From the NCBI RefSeq assembly GCF_030283205.1, contig NZ_JASNWF010000006.1:1-64000 (forward strand): a stretch of 64,000 bases of DNA, in the 5' to 3' direction. Under the pieces are notes generated by a model, which was not told the origin of the DNA, made no database searches, and saw only the letters and a program-made list of their open reading frames with translations. This document shows positions 7,900 through 15,907 of the stretch, one piece after another. Both the position numbers and the translations under genes were made by a program. The stretch's first letter is position 1. Each line of letters begins with the position of its first letter. The DNA comes from Actinomadura opuntiae (GTDB lineage: Bacteria; Actinomycetota; Actinomycetes; Streptosporangiales; Streptosporangiaceae).

Positions 7900-8861
7900 C
7901 GCGGGTCCGCGGCGGGGCGGGGGACCAGGTCGGCGGGGTCGGTGTTGGCGCCGCAGAGCACGACGACGACGCGTTCGTCGGGTGCGGGACGGTAGGCGCC
8001 GGTGCGGAGGGCCGCGACGGCGGTGGCGGCGCCGTGCTCGACGACCTGCCGGTACTCCTCCCACACGAAGCGGCGGGCCTCGATGATCGCGTCGTCGGTG
8101 ACCAGGGTCGGGACGACCCCGGTGCGGGTGGCGACCGCGTGGGCGATGTCGCCGAGGCGGGTGGCGCCGAGGGAGTCGGCGGCGACGCCGGAGACCGGGA
8201 CGTCCACCGGACGGCCCGCGCCCAGCGCCCGTTCGAGGGTCGGGATGGTCTCCGGTTCGACGCCGACCACGCGGGCGCGGCCTTCGAGGGCGGCGGCGAC
8301 GCCCGCCATCAGCCCGCCGCCGCCGACGGCGAGCAGGACGGTGTCGACGGCGCCGCCGGTCTGGTCGAGGATCTCCAGGCCGAGGGTGCCCTGGCCGGCG
8401 CAGACGTCCGGCTGGTCGTAGGCGTGGCAGAACAGGGCGCCGGTGTCGGCGGCGCGCTTGGTGGCGGCGTCCTGGGCCTCGGCGTAGCGGGTGCCGACCT
8501 GGACGACGGCGGCGCCGAGCGCGCGCAGCCGCGCGACCTTCACCGCCGGGGCCGTCTCGGGGACGAACACCTCGGCGGGCACGCCGACCTGCGCGGCGGC
8601 GTAGGCGAAGGCGAGGCCCGCGTTGCCGCCGGACGCCGCGACGACGCCCGTGGCCGGGAGCCGCCCCTCGGCGCGGGCGGCGAGGATGCGGTTGAACGCG
8701 CCGCGCGCCTTGAACGACCCGGTGTGCTGCGCGTGTTCCAGTTTCAGCCACATCCGCGCGGCGGGGGCGAGCGGCGCCGGGTCGATCGCGAGGAGCGGCG
8801 TCTCGCGGACGCGCCCGGCGACGCGTCCGGCGGCGGCCCGGACGTCCGGAAGCTCGATCAC
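7896..8861 (-). CDS. PLP-dependent serine/threonine dehydratase-like enzyme
   Basis: This 321-residue fold-type II PLP enzyme has the Schiff-base Lys51 in HTGSFKARGA, an ASGGNAG substrate loop, and a GGGGLMAG phosphate-binding loop. These match threonine/serine dehydratases (IlvA/TdcB catabolic type without the C-terminal ACT domain) and serine racemases. The likely reaction is deamination of L-Thr or L-Ser to a 2-oxoacid and ammonia. It lacks the regulatory domain, so feedback control by isoleucine is not expected. It overlaps the last bases of the neighbouring broken gene and is divergent from a tetR gene at 9053. Confidence 0.88.
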   Translation of the reverse strand: MIELPDVRAAAGRVAGRVRETPLLAIDPAPLAPAARMWLKLEHAQHTGSFKARGAFNRILAARAEGRLPATGVVAASGGNAGLAFAYAAAQVGVPAEVFVPETAPAVKVARLRALGAAVVQVGTRYAEAQDAATKRAADTGALFCHAYDQPDVCAGQGTLGLEILDQTGGAVDTVLLAVGGGGLMAGVAAALEGRARVVGVEPETIPTLERALGAGRPVDVPVSGVAADSLGATRLGDIAHAVATRTGVVPTLVTDDAIIEARRFVWEEYRQVVEHGAATAVAALRTGAYRPAPDERVVVVLCGANTDPADLVPRPAADPR

Positions 8862-9052
8862 GGGAGGCTCCTCTCCGCGGACGCGGCGTCCGCACCTGCA
8901 ATCAGTACCATCCCGGGCAAATGCTCCTGGCGTTCGGCGCGATCCGTGGGGTACCGGTCGCGCCCGGATCGCTAGCCGCGCTAACTAGCCGGGCGTCAAG
9001 TAAGTTGCCGCGATACGGTGGGGACCAGCAGGACCGCCGAGGAGGGCACACC

Positions 9053-9634
9053 GTGGGCAAGCCGCAGACGCGCCGCAAGGACACCAGGCAGCGCATCCTG
9101 GACATCGCGCTGGAGCTCTTCCTCGAACGCGGCTACGACCAGACCTCGCTGCGGGAGATCGCCGAGCGGCTCGACGTGACCAAGGCCGCGCTCTACTACC
9201 ACTTCCGCACCAAGGAGGACATCCTCGACGCCCTCGTCGGCGGCATCGGCGAGCGGCTCGACGAGCTGATCGCCTGGGCCCGCGACCAGCCCGCGACGCT
9301 GGAGACCAGGCGGGAGCTGCTGCGCCGCCTGAACGAGGCGCTGGAGGAATGGGCCCCGGTGTTCCAGTTCCTCCAGGAGAACCAGGCGGCGCTGCGCGGC
9401 CGGGCCGGGCCCAAGACCTTCCGCGACCGCATGCAGAAACTCGGCACGCTGCTCACCGATCCGGAGAGTCCCGTCCTGGACCGCGTCCGCTCCCTCAGCG
9501 CGCTGTTCACCGTCTACTTCGGCACCTTCGCGATCTCGTCCATGGACGGGACGCCGGAGGAGAAGCGCGCCGCCCTGCTGCAGGTCGCCTGGGAGCAGAT
9601 CGACGCCGCCCACGCCGCCGGATCCCGCCCCTAG
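9053..9634 (+). CDS. TetR-family regulator next to a flavin monooxygenase
   Basis: This 193-residue protein has a TetR HTH at about residues 30-50 (SLREIAERLDVTKAALYYHF). The GTG at 9053 is chosen because GGAGGGC sits 5-6 nt upstream and the product starts MGKPQTRRKDTRQRIL. The upstream gap contains GCTAG (8971-8975) and CTAGC (8985-8989), an operator candidate 60 bp before the start. The flavoprotein gene follows on the same strand 117 bp later, so this regulator probably controls that monooxygenase. Confidence 0.85.
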   Translation: MGKPQTRRKDTRQRILDIALELFLERGYDQTSLREIAERLDVTKAALYYHFRTKEDILDALVGGIGERLDELIAWARDQPATLETRRELLRRLNEALEEWAPVFQFLQENQAALRGRAGPKTFRDRMQKLGTLLTDPESPVLDRVRSLSALFTVYFGTFAISSMDGTPEEKRAALLQVAWEQIDAAHAAGSRP

Positions 9635-9751
9635 CCGCCCGTCTTCGCGGTGACCGCTCCGTCAGCGGACGGTGCGGGCGCGGTCAGCGAACGAGGCCAA
9701 TCTCCTGAGTGACGCGGGAAACACCCCCCGCCGACTGACGAGGAGTCACTC

Positions 9752-10921
9752 ATGGAGAACACCAAGGTCCTCATCTCCGGTGCCAGCATCGGCGGGCCCG
9801 CCCTGGCCTACTGGCTGGACCGCTACGGGTTCGACGTCACGATCGTCGAGGTCACGGACGGGCTGCGGGCCGGCGGGCAGGCGATCGACGTGCGCGGCCC
9901 GGCGCTGGAGGTGGCCGAGCGGATGGGGATCCTGGACCGGATCCGCGAGCAGCGCGTCCAGATGCGCGGGATGTCGATGGTCGACGCCGACGGCAACGAG
10001 CTGTACCGCAGCGAGGAGCACACCATCACCTCCGGCGACCTGAACAGCGCGGACATCGAGATCCTCCGCGACGACCTGTCCCGCATCATCGCCGACGCGG
10101 CGGGCGAAGGCGTCGAGTACCTGTTCGGCGATTCGATCGCGGCGCTGGAGCAGGACGACGACGGCGTCCACGTGACGTTCCGCAGCGGCACCACCCGCAC
10201 GTTCGACCTGGTCGTCGGCGCGGACGGCGCGCACTCCAACACGCGGCGGCTCGTCTTCGGGCCGGAGGAGCAGTTCATCTCCCACCTCGGCACCTACCTC
10301 GCCGTGTGGACGGCGCCGAACTTCCTCGGCCTGGACCGCTGGCAGGTGTTCCACCAGATGCCGGGCAGCGCGTGGGGCGGCGGCGTCATGAGCGTCCGCG
10401 ACAACGAGGAGGTCCGCGTCTACCTCGGCTTCGAGTCCGAGCAGCCGATCGCCTACGACTACCGCGACTCCGCCGCGCAGAAGAAGATCCTCGCGGACGC
10501 GCTGGCGGGCGGCGGCTGGGAGCTGCCGCGGCTGCTGGACGCGATGTGGGACGCCCCGGACTTCCACTTCGACTCGATGGCGCAGATCCACATGGACTCC
10601 TGGTCGAAGGGCCGGATCGTCCTGCTCGGCGACGCCGGATACTGCGGGTCGCCGCTGTCGGGGCAGGGCACCAGCATGGCGATGGTCGGCGCGTACGTCC
10701 TGGCCGGCGAGCTGAAGGCGGCCGGCGGCGACCACCGCGCGGCGTTCGCGGGCTACGAGCGCGAGCTGCGCGGGTACGTCGCGGCGAACCAGGAGCTGGC
10801 GCTGACGAACAAGGCGCGGGTGGACGCCCAGCGCGACGCGCAGATGGGCGTGGAGACCGAGGTCGTCGACTTCCAGGACTTCGGCGAGATCGTCAACTCG
10901 TTCACGGTGCGGGACTACTGA
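9752..10921 (+). CDS. FAD-dependent monooxygenase (PHBH/TetX-like group A)
   Basis: This 389-residue flavoprotein begins with an FAD-binding beta-alpha-beta unit (SGASIGGPALAYWL), carries DLVVGADGAHSNTR in the middle (DG motif), and has GDAGYCGSPLSGQGTSMAM near residue 291, the GD motif that contacts the FAD ribityl chain. These features place it with single-component aromatic hydroxylases and TetX-type drug-inactivating enzymes. There is no thioredoxin-like C-terminal domain. GAGGAG precedes the ATG. The upstream tetR gene suggests inducible oxidation of an aromatic substrate or antibiotic. Its stop codon overlaps the convergent ECF sigma gene by 7 bp. Confidence 0.88.
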   Translation: MENTKVLISGASIGGPALAYWLDRYGFDVTIVEVTDGLRAGGQAIDVRGPALEVAERMGILDRIREQRVQMRGMSMVDADGNELYRSEEHTITSGDLNSADIEILRDDLSRIIADAAGEGVEYLFGDSIAALEQDDDGVHVTFRSGTTRTFDLVVGADGAHSNTRRLVFGPEEQFISHLGTYLAVWTAPNFLGLDRWQVFHQMPGSAWGGGVMSVRDNEEVRVYLGFESEQPIAYDYRDSAAQKKILADALAGGGWELPRLLDAMWDAPDFHFDSMAQIHMDSWSKGRIVLLGDAGYCGSPLSGQGTSMAMVGAYVLAGELKAAGGDHRAAFAGYERELRGYVAANQELALTNKARVDAQRDAQMGVETEVVDFQDFGEIVNSFTVRDY

Positions 10922-12255
10922 GCGCCGTCCAGGGCGGCGGCCCGGTCGAGGAGGACACGGCGTTCGGGCGCGTTGCGGGTGAGCTCCGCGGCGCGCTCGA
11001 ACTCCTTTCTGGCCTCGGCGCCGCGGCCGAGCCGGGCGAGCAGGTCGCCGCGGACGCCGGGCAGCAGCGGGTAGCCGCGCAGCGCCGGTTCGGCGGCGAT
11101 GGCGTCGACGAGCGCGAGCCCCCGTTCGGGACCGTCCGCCATCCCGACGGCGACGGCCCGGTTCAGCTCCACGATGGGCGACGGCGCGACCCGTGCGAGG
11201 ATCCCGTACAGCGACGCGATCTGCGCCCAGTCGGTGTCCTCGGCGGACGCGGCCTGCGCATGGCAGGCGGCGATCGCGGCCTGCAGGACGTACGGGCCGG
11301 GCGGCGCGCCGATCTCGCGGGCGCGCAGCAGCGCGGCGAAACCGCGGTGGATGAGCAGCCGGTCCCAGCGGGCGCGGTCCTGCTCGTGCAGCGGGACGGG
11401 CTCGCCGGACGGCCCGGTGCGGGCCCGCGTCCGGGACGCCTGGATCTCCATCAGGGCCACGAGCCCGTGCACCTCGGGTTCGCCGGGAGCCAGGCCCGCG
11501 AGGATCCGGCCGAGGCGCAGCGCCTCCAGGCACAGGTCCGCGCGGACCCAGTCGGCGCCGCCGCTGGCCGCGTACCCCTCGTTGAAGATCAGGTAGAGGA
11601 CCTCCAGGACCGACGCGAGCCGCGCGGCCCGGTCGGGGCCCTCGGGCACCTCGAACGGGACGCCGGCCTCCGACAGCGTCCGCTTGGCCCGGACGATCCG
11701 CTGCGCGACCGTCGGCTCGGAGGTCAGGAACGCGCGGGCGATCTCCTCGGTGGTCAGCCCGCCGAGCATCCGCAGCGTCAGCGCCACCCGGGCCTGCGTG
11801 GACAGCACCGGATGGCACGCGGTGAAGATGAGCCGGAGCACGTCGTCCTCGATGTGCTCGTCGTCGGCGGCGAGGTCGAACTCCGGCGGCGCGTCCGCCG
11901 CCTCCGGCTCCAGGCCGTGGCCGATCTCCTCGAGCTTGCTCTCCAGGCGCTGCTGCCGGCGGATGCGGTCGATGGCGCGGCGCTTGCCGACCGCCATGAG
12001 CCAGGCGCCCGGGTTGTCCGGGACGCCCGACTCCGGCCACTGCTCGAGCGCGGCGACCAGCGCGTCCTGCGCCAGCTCCTCGGCGAGGCCGACGTCGCGC
12101 ACCAGCCGGGCCAGCCCGGCGATGATGCGGGCGGACTCCAGCCGCCAGACCGCGTCGATGCTCGCGTGCACGCCGCCCGGGCGATCCGCGGGCGGCGCGG
12201 GCGGGCGATCCGCGTGCGGCGCGGGCGGGCCGTCCGGGACGGCGGAAGGTGTCAC
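10915..12255 (-). CDS. ECF sigma factor of the ECF42 type with C-terminal helical extension
   Basis: This 446-residue protein has sigma region 2 near 40-105 (GLARLVRDVGLAEELAQDAL, NPGAWLMAVGKRRAIDRIRR) and region 4 near 150-200 (GLTTEEIARAFLTSEPTVAQ). A long TPR-like C-terminal domain of about 240 residues follows. This architecture, with a DGPF/YCII protein encoded next door at 12352, defines the ECF42 group, in which no classical anti-sigma is used and the C-terminal extension is needed for activity. The first 30 residues are a Pro/Ala/Asp low-complexity leader encoded by tandem 24-bp repeats. The start is GTG at 12255. Confidence 0.9.
   Translation of the reverse strand: MTPSAVPDGPPAPHADRPPAPPADRPGGVHASIDAVWRLESARIIAGLARLVRDVGLAEELAQDALVAALEQWPESGVPDNPGAWLMAVGKRRAIDRIRRQQRLESKLEEIGHGLEPEAADAPPEFDLAADDEHIEDDVLRLIFTACHPVLSTQARVALTLRMLGGLTTEEIARAFLTSEPTVAQRIVRAKRTLSEAGVPFEVPEGPDRAARLASVLEVLYLIFNEGYAASGGADWVRADLCLEALRLGRILAGLAPGEPEVHGLVALMEIQASRTRARTGPSGEPVPLHEQDRARWDRLLIHRGFAALLRAREIGAPPGPYVLQAAIAACHAQAASAEDTDWAQIASLYGILARVAPSPIVELNRAVAVGMADGPERGLALVDAIAAEPALRGYPLLPGVRGDLLARLGRGAEARKEFERAAELTRNAPERRVLLDRAAALDGAQ
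12179..12226. repeat. Two tandem 24-bp repeats in the ECF42 gene
   Basis: Units at 12179-12202 and 12203-12226 differ by one base (G/T) and begin GGGCGATCCGCG. They encode the repeated Ala/Pro/Asp/Arg leader of the sigma factor. An in-frame 24-bp unit means slippage would lengthen or shorten the protein by eight residues without a frameshift. Confidence 0.75.
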
Positions 12256-12300
12256 GGTGCCGATGACAGCACCCGCGCCGACCGCCGCGCAACCCCGGCG

Positions 12301-12350
12301 CCCGCGCCGCCGCGCGGGTCACGTGCCCGCGCCGCCGCGCGGGTCACGCG
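12301..12350. repeat. Two tandem 25-bp repeats, each a hairpin
   Basis: Units 12301-12325 and 12326-12350 differ at one base. Each contains CCCGCGC-CGCC-GCGCGGG, a 7-bp stem with a 4-nt loop. They fill the space between the DGPF gene stop (12352) and the sigma gene start (12255), both read on the minus strand. They could act as a tandem terminator/attenuator that lowers sigma expression relative to the DGPF gene. There is no T tract. Confidence 0.6.
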
Positions 12351-12351
12351 C

Positions 12352-12705
12352 TCACGCGCCGGGGGCGTCCTCGGGGCCGAAGACCTGCTTGATCACGCCC
12401 TCGCCGTCGCCGACGATCTGGAAGAACCGCTTGGACAGCTCGATCGCCTCCTCCCGGGTGCGCACCTCGACCAGCGCGAAGCCGACGACGGTCTCCTTGG
12501 CCTCGGCGAACGGGCCGTCGGTCACGGAGACCTTGCCGCCGGAGGCGGAGATGTGCGTGCCGCCCGGCTCCAGGCCGCCGGTCGCCAGCAGCACGCCCGC
12601 CTTGGCCATCTCGGCGATGAACGCGCCCATCTCGGCCTGCGTCTTCTCGTCCGGCGGCGGGCCCTGCTGCTCGGCGTTGTCGGTGGTCATCATCATGAAC
12701 CGCAT
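12352..12705 (-). CDS. DGPF-domain (YCII-related) protein, ECF42 partner
   Basis: This 117-residue small alpha/beta dimer-forming protein of the YCII superfamily carries the signature TDGPFAEAKE in the middle. It starts at ATG 12705 (MRFMMMTTDNAEQQG), with GAGGAGA upstream. In many actinomycetes DGPF genes sit beside ECF42 sigma genes and are among their targets. The same order (DGPF then sigma on one strand) is seen here, separated by about 96 bp that hold tandem hairpins. The biochemical role of DGPF proteins is not established; a role in detoxification or sensing has been suggested. The ECF42 link is firm, the function is not. Confidence 0.9.
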   Translation of the reverse strand: MRFMMMTTDNAEQQGPPPDEKTQAEMGAFIAEMAKAGVLLATGGLEPGGTHISASGGKVSVTDGPFAEAKETVVGFALVEVRTREEAIELSKRFFQIVGDGEGVIKQVFGPEDAPGA

Positions 12706-12979
12706 CGTCGTCTCCTCTGTCCTGCCGCGGGCCGGTCCTTCCGGGCCCTTCACCAACGCGTCGACCGGGCGCGGGCCGGATCGACATCCGCCGCGACTTT
12801 TTTCGGGCTTTTCTCGCGGGCTCGTATCGTGCCAGGTCACCGCGGGTCGGCGCCGGATGAAGCGACACAGGACGGCTGAGAATCCCACGAAACGGTCCGT
12901 CACGGTGCATTGGGCAACCGCGCCGCCGACGGGTAACTTCTCTCCGTAGGCACGTCGCCGTGCGCCGGAGGAGGCGTCC

Positions 12980-13804
12980 GTGGGAGACCCGAAGCGAGAA
13001 CCGGACCCGCCGCCGGCGCCCGAGATCGACACGTCCGTCCCGCAGTCCGCCCGCATCTGGAACTACTGGCTGGGCGGCAAGGACAACTACCCGGTGGACC
13101 GCGCCGCGGGCGACCAGTTCGTCGCCGTCTACCCGCAGATCGTGGACGTCGCCAAGCACTCGCGGGCCTTCCTCGCCCGCGCCGTCCGGTACCTGGCGGG
13201 CGAGGCCGGGATCCGGCAGTTCCTCGACATCGGCACCGGGCTGCCGACCGTCGACAACACCCACGAGGTGGCGCAGCGCGTGGCGCCGCGCTCGCACATC
13301 GTCTACGTCGACAACGACCCGCTCGTCCTCGCGCACGCCCGCGCGCTGCTGACCAGCGCACCCGAGGGGGCCACCGACTACATCGACGCCGACCTGCGCG
13401 ACCCCGAGCGCATCGTCGACGAGGCGTCCCGCACGCTCGACTTCGACCGGCCGATCGCGCTGATGCTGCTGAACATCCTCGGCCACGTCGCCGAGCATCG
13501 GGAGGCGTGCGCGATCGTCGGCCGGCTGATGGACGCGCTGCCCGCCGGCAGCCACCTCGCGGTCGCCGACGGCACCGACGTCATCACCGGCGAGGCGTTC
13601 CGCAGCGCGATCGAGATGTGGAACCAGGCCAGCCCCGCCGCCTACCACCTGCGGACCCCGGAGATGATCGCCGGCTACTTCGAGGGGCTGGAGCTGCTGG
13701 AGCCCGGCGTCGTGTCGGTGTCGCGGTGGCGGTCCGAGCCCGGCCCGTTCGGCGAGCCGCCGGAGGTCGACGAGTTCTGCGCCGTCGGGCGCAAGGCGTC
13801 ATGA
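12980..13804 (+). CDS. SAM-dependent methyltransferase, actinobacterial DUF574/Methyltransf_19 family
   Basis: This 274-residue protein opens with the family's hallmark ARIWNYWLGGKDNYPVDR and has the SAM-binding motif FLDIGTGLPTVDNTHEVA, followed by VYVDNDPLVLAHARALL. The family is abundant in actinomycetes and its substrates are generally unknown. The start is GTG at 12980. Its stop overlaps the ATG of the next gene (ATGA at 13801-13804), so it is translationally coupled to an XRE-type regulator, a recurrent pairing in this phylum. Confidence 0.88.
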   Translation: MGDPKREPDPPPAPEIDTSVPQSARIWNYWLGGKDNYPVDRAAGDQFVAVYPQIVDVAKHSRAFLARAVRYLAGEAGIRQFLDIGTGLPTVDNTHEVAQRVAPRSHIVYVDNDPLVLAHARALLTSAPEGATDYIDADLRDPERIVDEASRTLDFDRPIALMLLNILGHVAEHREACAIVGRLMDALPAGSHLAVADGTDVITGEAFRSAIEMWNQASPAAYHLRTPEMIAGYFEGLELLEPGVVSVSRWRSEPGPFGEPPEVDEFCAVGRKAS

Positions 13805-14712
13805 GCGTCCCGCATCCGGGCGAGGCGCCCGCGAGCGGCTCCGGCGCGGCGCTCGGCGCGGCCGCGTCCGGGCCGACCGTGCTGCGGATGGTCGTCGGCG
13901 CGCAGCTGCGCCGGCTGCGCGAGGCCGCCGAGATCTCCACCGAGGCCGCCGGGTACGAGATCCGCGGCTCCCACTCCAAGATCAGCCGGATGGAGCTGGG
14001 CCGCGTGGGGTTCAAGGAGCGCGACGTCGCCGACCTGCTCACCCTCTACGGGGTGGACGACCCGGCCCGCCGCGAGGCGCTGCTGGAGCTGGCCGAGCAG
14101 GCGAACCGGCCGGGCTGGTGGCAGCGGTACGCCGACCTCGTGCCCGGCTGGTTCGAGCCGTACCTCGGGCTGGAGCAGGGCGCGGTGCTGGTCCGGGTGT
14201 TCGAGGTGCAGAACGTCCCGGACCTGCTCCAGACCGATGACTACGCCCGCGCGCTCCTCGCCGCCCGCCATCCCGACGCCGGCCGCGACGAGATCGAGCG
14301 CCGTGTCGAGCTGCAGATGCGCCGCCGCGAGGTGCTGCACCGGCCCGAGCCGGTGAAGCTGTGGGCGGTGCTGGACGAGGCGGCGCTGCGCCGCGCCGTC
14401 GGCGGCCCCGAGGTCCTGCGCGCGCAGCTGCGGCACCTGATCGAGATGGCGCGGCTGCCGAACGTCACCGTCCAGGTGCTGCCGTTCGCCATCGGCGGGC
14501 ACGCCGGCGAGAGCGGCCCGCTCACGCTGCTCCGCTTCGCCGAACCTGAGCTGCCGGACGTGGTGTACCTGGAGCAGCTCGCCGGCGCGACGTACCCGGA
14601 CCGCCCGTCCGACGTCACCCGCTACCGCGACGTCCTCAACCGCCTAGGCGTCCAAGCCGAACCCCCGGCCCGCACCCCCACCTTCATAGAGACCGTCCTA
14701 GCCACCCTCTAA
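13801..14712 (+). CDS. XRE-family HTH protein with DUF5753-type C-terminal domain
   Basis: This 303-residue protein has an N-terminal lambda-repressor-type HTH (about 30-90; LRRLREAAEISTEAAGYEIR, HSKISRMELGR). A C-terminal domain follows, reading GWWQRYADLVPGWFEPYLGLE, QNVPDLLQTDDYARALL and later LPFAIGGHAGESGPLTLLRF, the pattern of the DUF5753 (Scr1-like) family found with BldB/WhiJ-type systems. It is translationally coupled to the upstream methyltransferase. Such regulators usually influence development or antibiotic production, often with a small partner protein that is not visible here. The last 20 codons are less GC-biased than the rest. Confidence 0.88.
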   Translation: MSVPHPGEAPASGSGAALGAAASGPTVLRMVVGAQLRRLREAAEISTEAAGYEIRGSHSKISRMELGRVGFKERDVADLLTLYGVDDPARREALLELAEQANRPGWWQRYADLVPGWFEPYLGLEQGAVLVRVFEVQNVPDLLQTDDYARALLAARHPDAGRDEIERRVELQMRRREVLHRPEPVKLWAVLDEAALRRAVGGPEVLRAQLRHLIEMARLPNVTVQVLPFAIGGHAGESGPLTLLRFAEPELPDVVYLEQLAGATYPDRPSDVTRYRDVLNRLGVQAEPPARTPTFIETVLATL

Positions 14713-14728
14713 CCCCACCCCGGGCCGG

Positions 14729-14983
14729 TCAGGCGTCGCCGTCGTCCGGCATGCGCAGGACGTAGACGCCGCGCCCCGGTATCCCGCGCAGGACGCCGCT
14801 CTCCCTGAGACCCCTGATCACTTCGGCGATCGTCCGCTCGCTGACGTCGCACTCGCGGGCGAGCTCGCGGGCGGTCGGGATCTTCGACCCGACCGCGTAG
14901 GTGCCGTCGGCGATCCGCCGCGTGATCAGCGATGTGATCTGCTCCCGCAGCGGACGCGGATCGGAGAGGCCCACCATGCACAC
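14729..14983 (-). CDS. Small GntR-type winged-helix regulator
   Basis: Only 84 residues long: essentially a lone GntR winged helix (LREQITSLITRRIADGTYAV, PTARELARECDVSERTIAEV, GIPGRGVYVLRMP) with no effector domain. Stand-alone GntR wHTH proteins of this size are common in actinomycetes, often in integrative elements or beside developmental genes. The start may be GTG 14983 or ATG 14977. It lies downstream of the hypothetical gene at 15057-15863 on the same strand but is separated from it by a perfect 27-bp hairpin. It converges with the XRE gene. Confidence 0.82.
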   Translation of the reverse strand: MCMVGLSDPRPLREQITSLITRRIADGTYAVGSKIPTARELARECDVSERTIAEVIRGLRESGVLRGIPGRGVYVLRMPDDGDA

Positions 14984-14998
14984 CGGTCACTGTTCTGA

Positions 14999-15062
14999 CG
15001 TTGAGTTGCGGCGAGTCGTTGTTATCCGGCCGCCCATAACAACGACTCGCCGCAACTCAACG
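14999..15062. terminator. Perfect 27-bp inverted repeat (10-nt loop)
   Basis: The left arm is 14999-15025 and the right arm 15036-15062; every base pairs. The loop is CCGGCCGCCC. The hairpin starts inside the stop codon region of the minus-strand gene ending at 15057 and finishes 16 bp before the GntR start at 14983. Position suits an intrinsic terminator without T tract, but the length and perfection of the stem are unusual. A recombination or protein-binding site, or a dispersed palindromic repeat, are alternatives. Confidence 0.65.
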
Positions 15063-15863
15063 CGCGGGTGGGGGGTCGATGAGGAGGGTGGGGCCTATGA
15101 GGGCCGCCACCTGCTCGTAGGCGTCGGCGTGGTCGGTTAGGGTCCAGGCGGGCCAGAGGGCGGGGAGGCGGCGAAGGTCCAGGCGGAGGTCGGTCGCCCA
15201 CCAGTGGGCGCGGCGGGCGGGCGCGTCCACGTAGAGGCCGTTCCAGGGGACGCCTTCGAGGACGGCCGTGTCCGTTGCCTGGTCTTGGGGAACGAGGAGG
15301 GCGTCCGGGCCGGCGAGGAGTGCGGCGTCCGGGGTGCGGATCCAGGTGGAGGCCAGGGAGAGGCGGCCCTCGTCGTTTCGGACGGCTATGAGCGTCTCGG
15401 GCATTTCGGTGAGGTCGTCGTCGTTCGGAGGGTCGGCCCATTGCTCGGGCAGGGGCCGCGGCGGGTCGTCCAGGTAGCGGACGGTGTCGTACGGCAGGCC
15501 GAGGTAGTCCATGACCTCGTGCAGGCCGCGCGCGGCCCAGCGGACGTCCCAGCCCGGCCATAACGCGCGGACGATCCGCAGCCACGCGCGGATCTCGGGG
15601 ACGGACGGGGCGCACACCTCGTCGGCGATCTGGACGAGCAGGCGCCGGCGCCGCAGGTCGAGCAGGAGGACGGCCCGCCACCACACCGAGTTCATCCAGA
15701 AGTCCGGAGTGCCGCCCTTCTGGGCGCGGACGAACTCGAGGGTGCGATCGGGCCCCGACAGCAGGTCGGTCTGGAGGGTCCTCGCGCCGCGGTGGCGGGA
15801 CCAGACGCGGTGCCCGTCCCGGTCGACGATGACGTAGTGGGCGTGGCCTCCGCTCATCGGCAC
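15057..15863 (-). CDS. Hypothetical protein, Trp-rich, no recognised domain
   Basis: This 268-residue soluble-looking protein has no signal peptide or membrane span. It contains many Trp and Asp residues (YVIVDRDGHRVWSRHRGART, FWMNSVWWRAVLLLDLRRRR, LRALWPGWDVRWAARGLHEV). A segment near the C-terminus (LPALWPAWTLTDHADAYEQV) echoes the earlier RALWPGWDVRWAARG region, hinting at an internal repeat. I do not recognise a family. The start is either GTG 15863 or ATG 15857; no clear ribosome site. It is divergent from the peptidase gene at 15908, and its stop lies in the right arm of the hairpin. Confidence 0.7.
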   Translation of the reverse strand: MPMSGGHAHYVIVDRDGHRVWSRHRGARTLQTDLLSGPDRTLEFVRAQKGGTPDFWMNSVWWRAVLLLDLRRRRLLVQIADEVCAPSVPEIRAWLRIVRALWPGWDVRWAARGLHEVMDYLGLPYDTVRYLDDPPRPLPEQWADPPNDDDLTEMPETLIAVRNDEGRLSLASTWIRTPDAALLAGPDALLVPQDQATDTAVLEGVPWNGLYVDAPARRAHWWATDLRLDLRRLPALWPAWTLTDHADAYEQVAALIGPTLLIDPPPAR

Positions 15864-15907
15864 ACCATATGTCGGGGCAGGTGGGGGTGTCGGCGATAGT
15901 GGGAGGC

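Noticed and set aside
12301..12350. Tandem repeats as a possible CRISPR array
   Set aside because: Only two contiguous units with no spacers; no cas genes in the window. They are better read as tandem hairpins.
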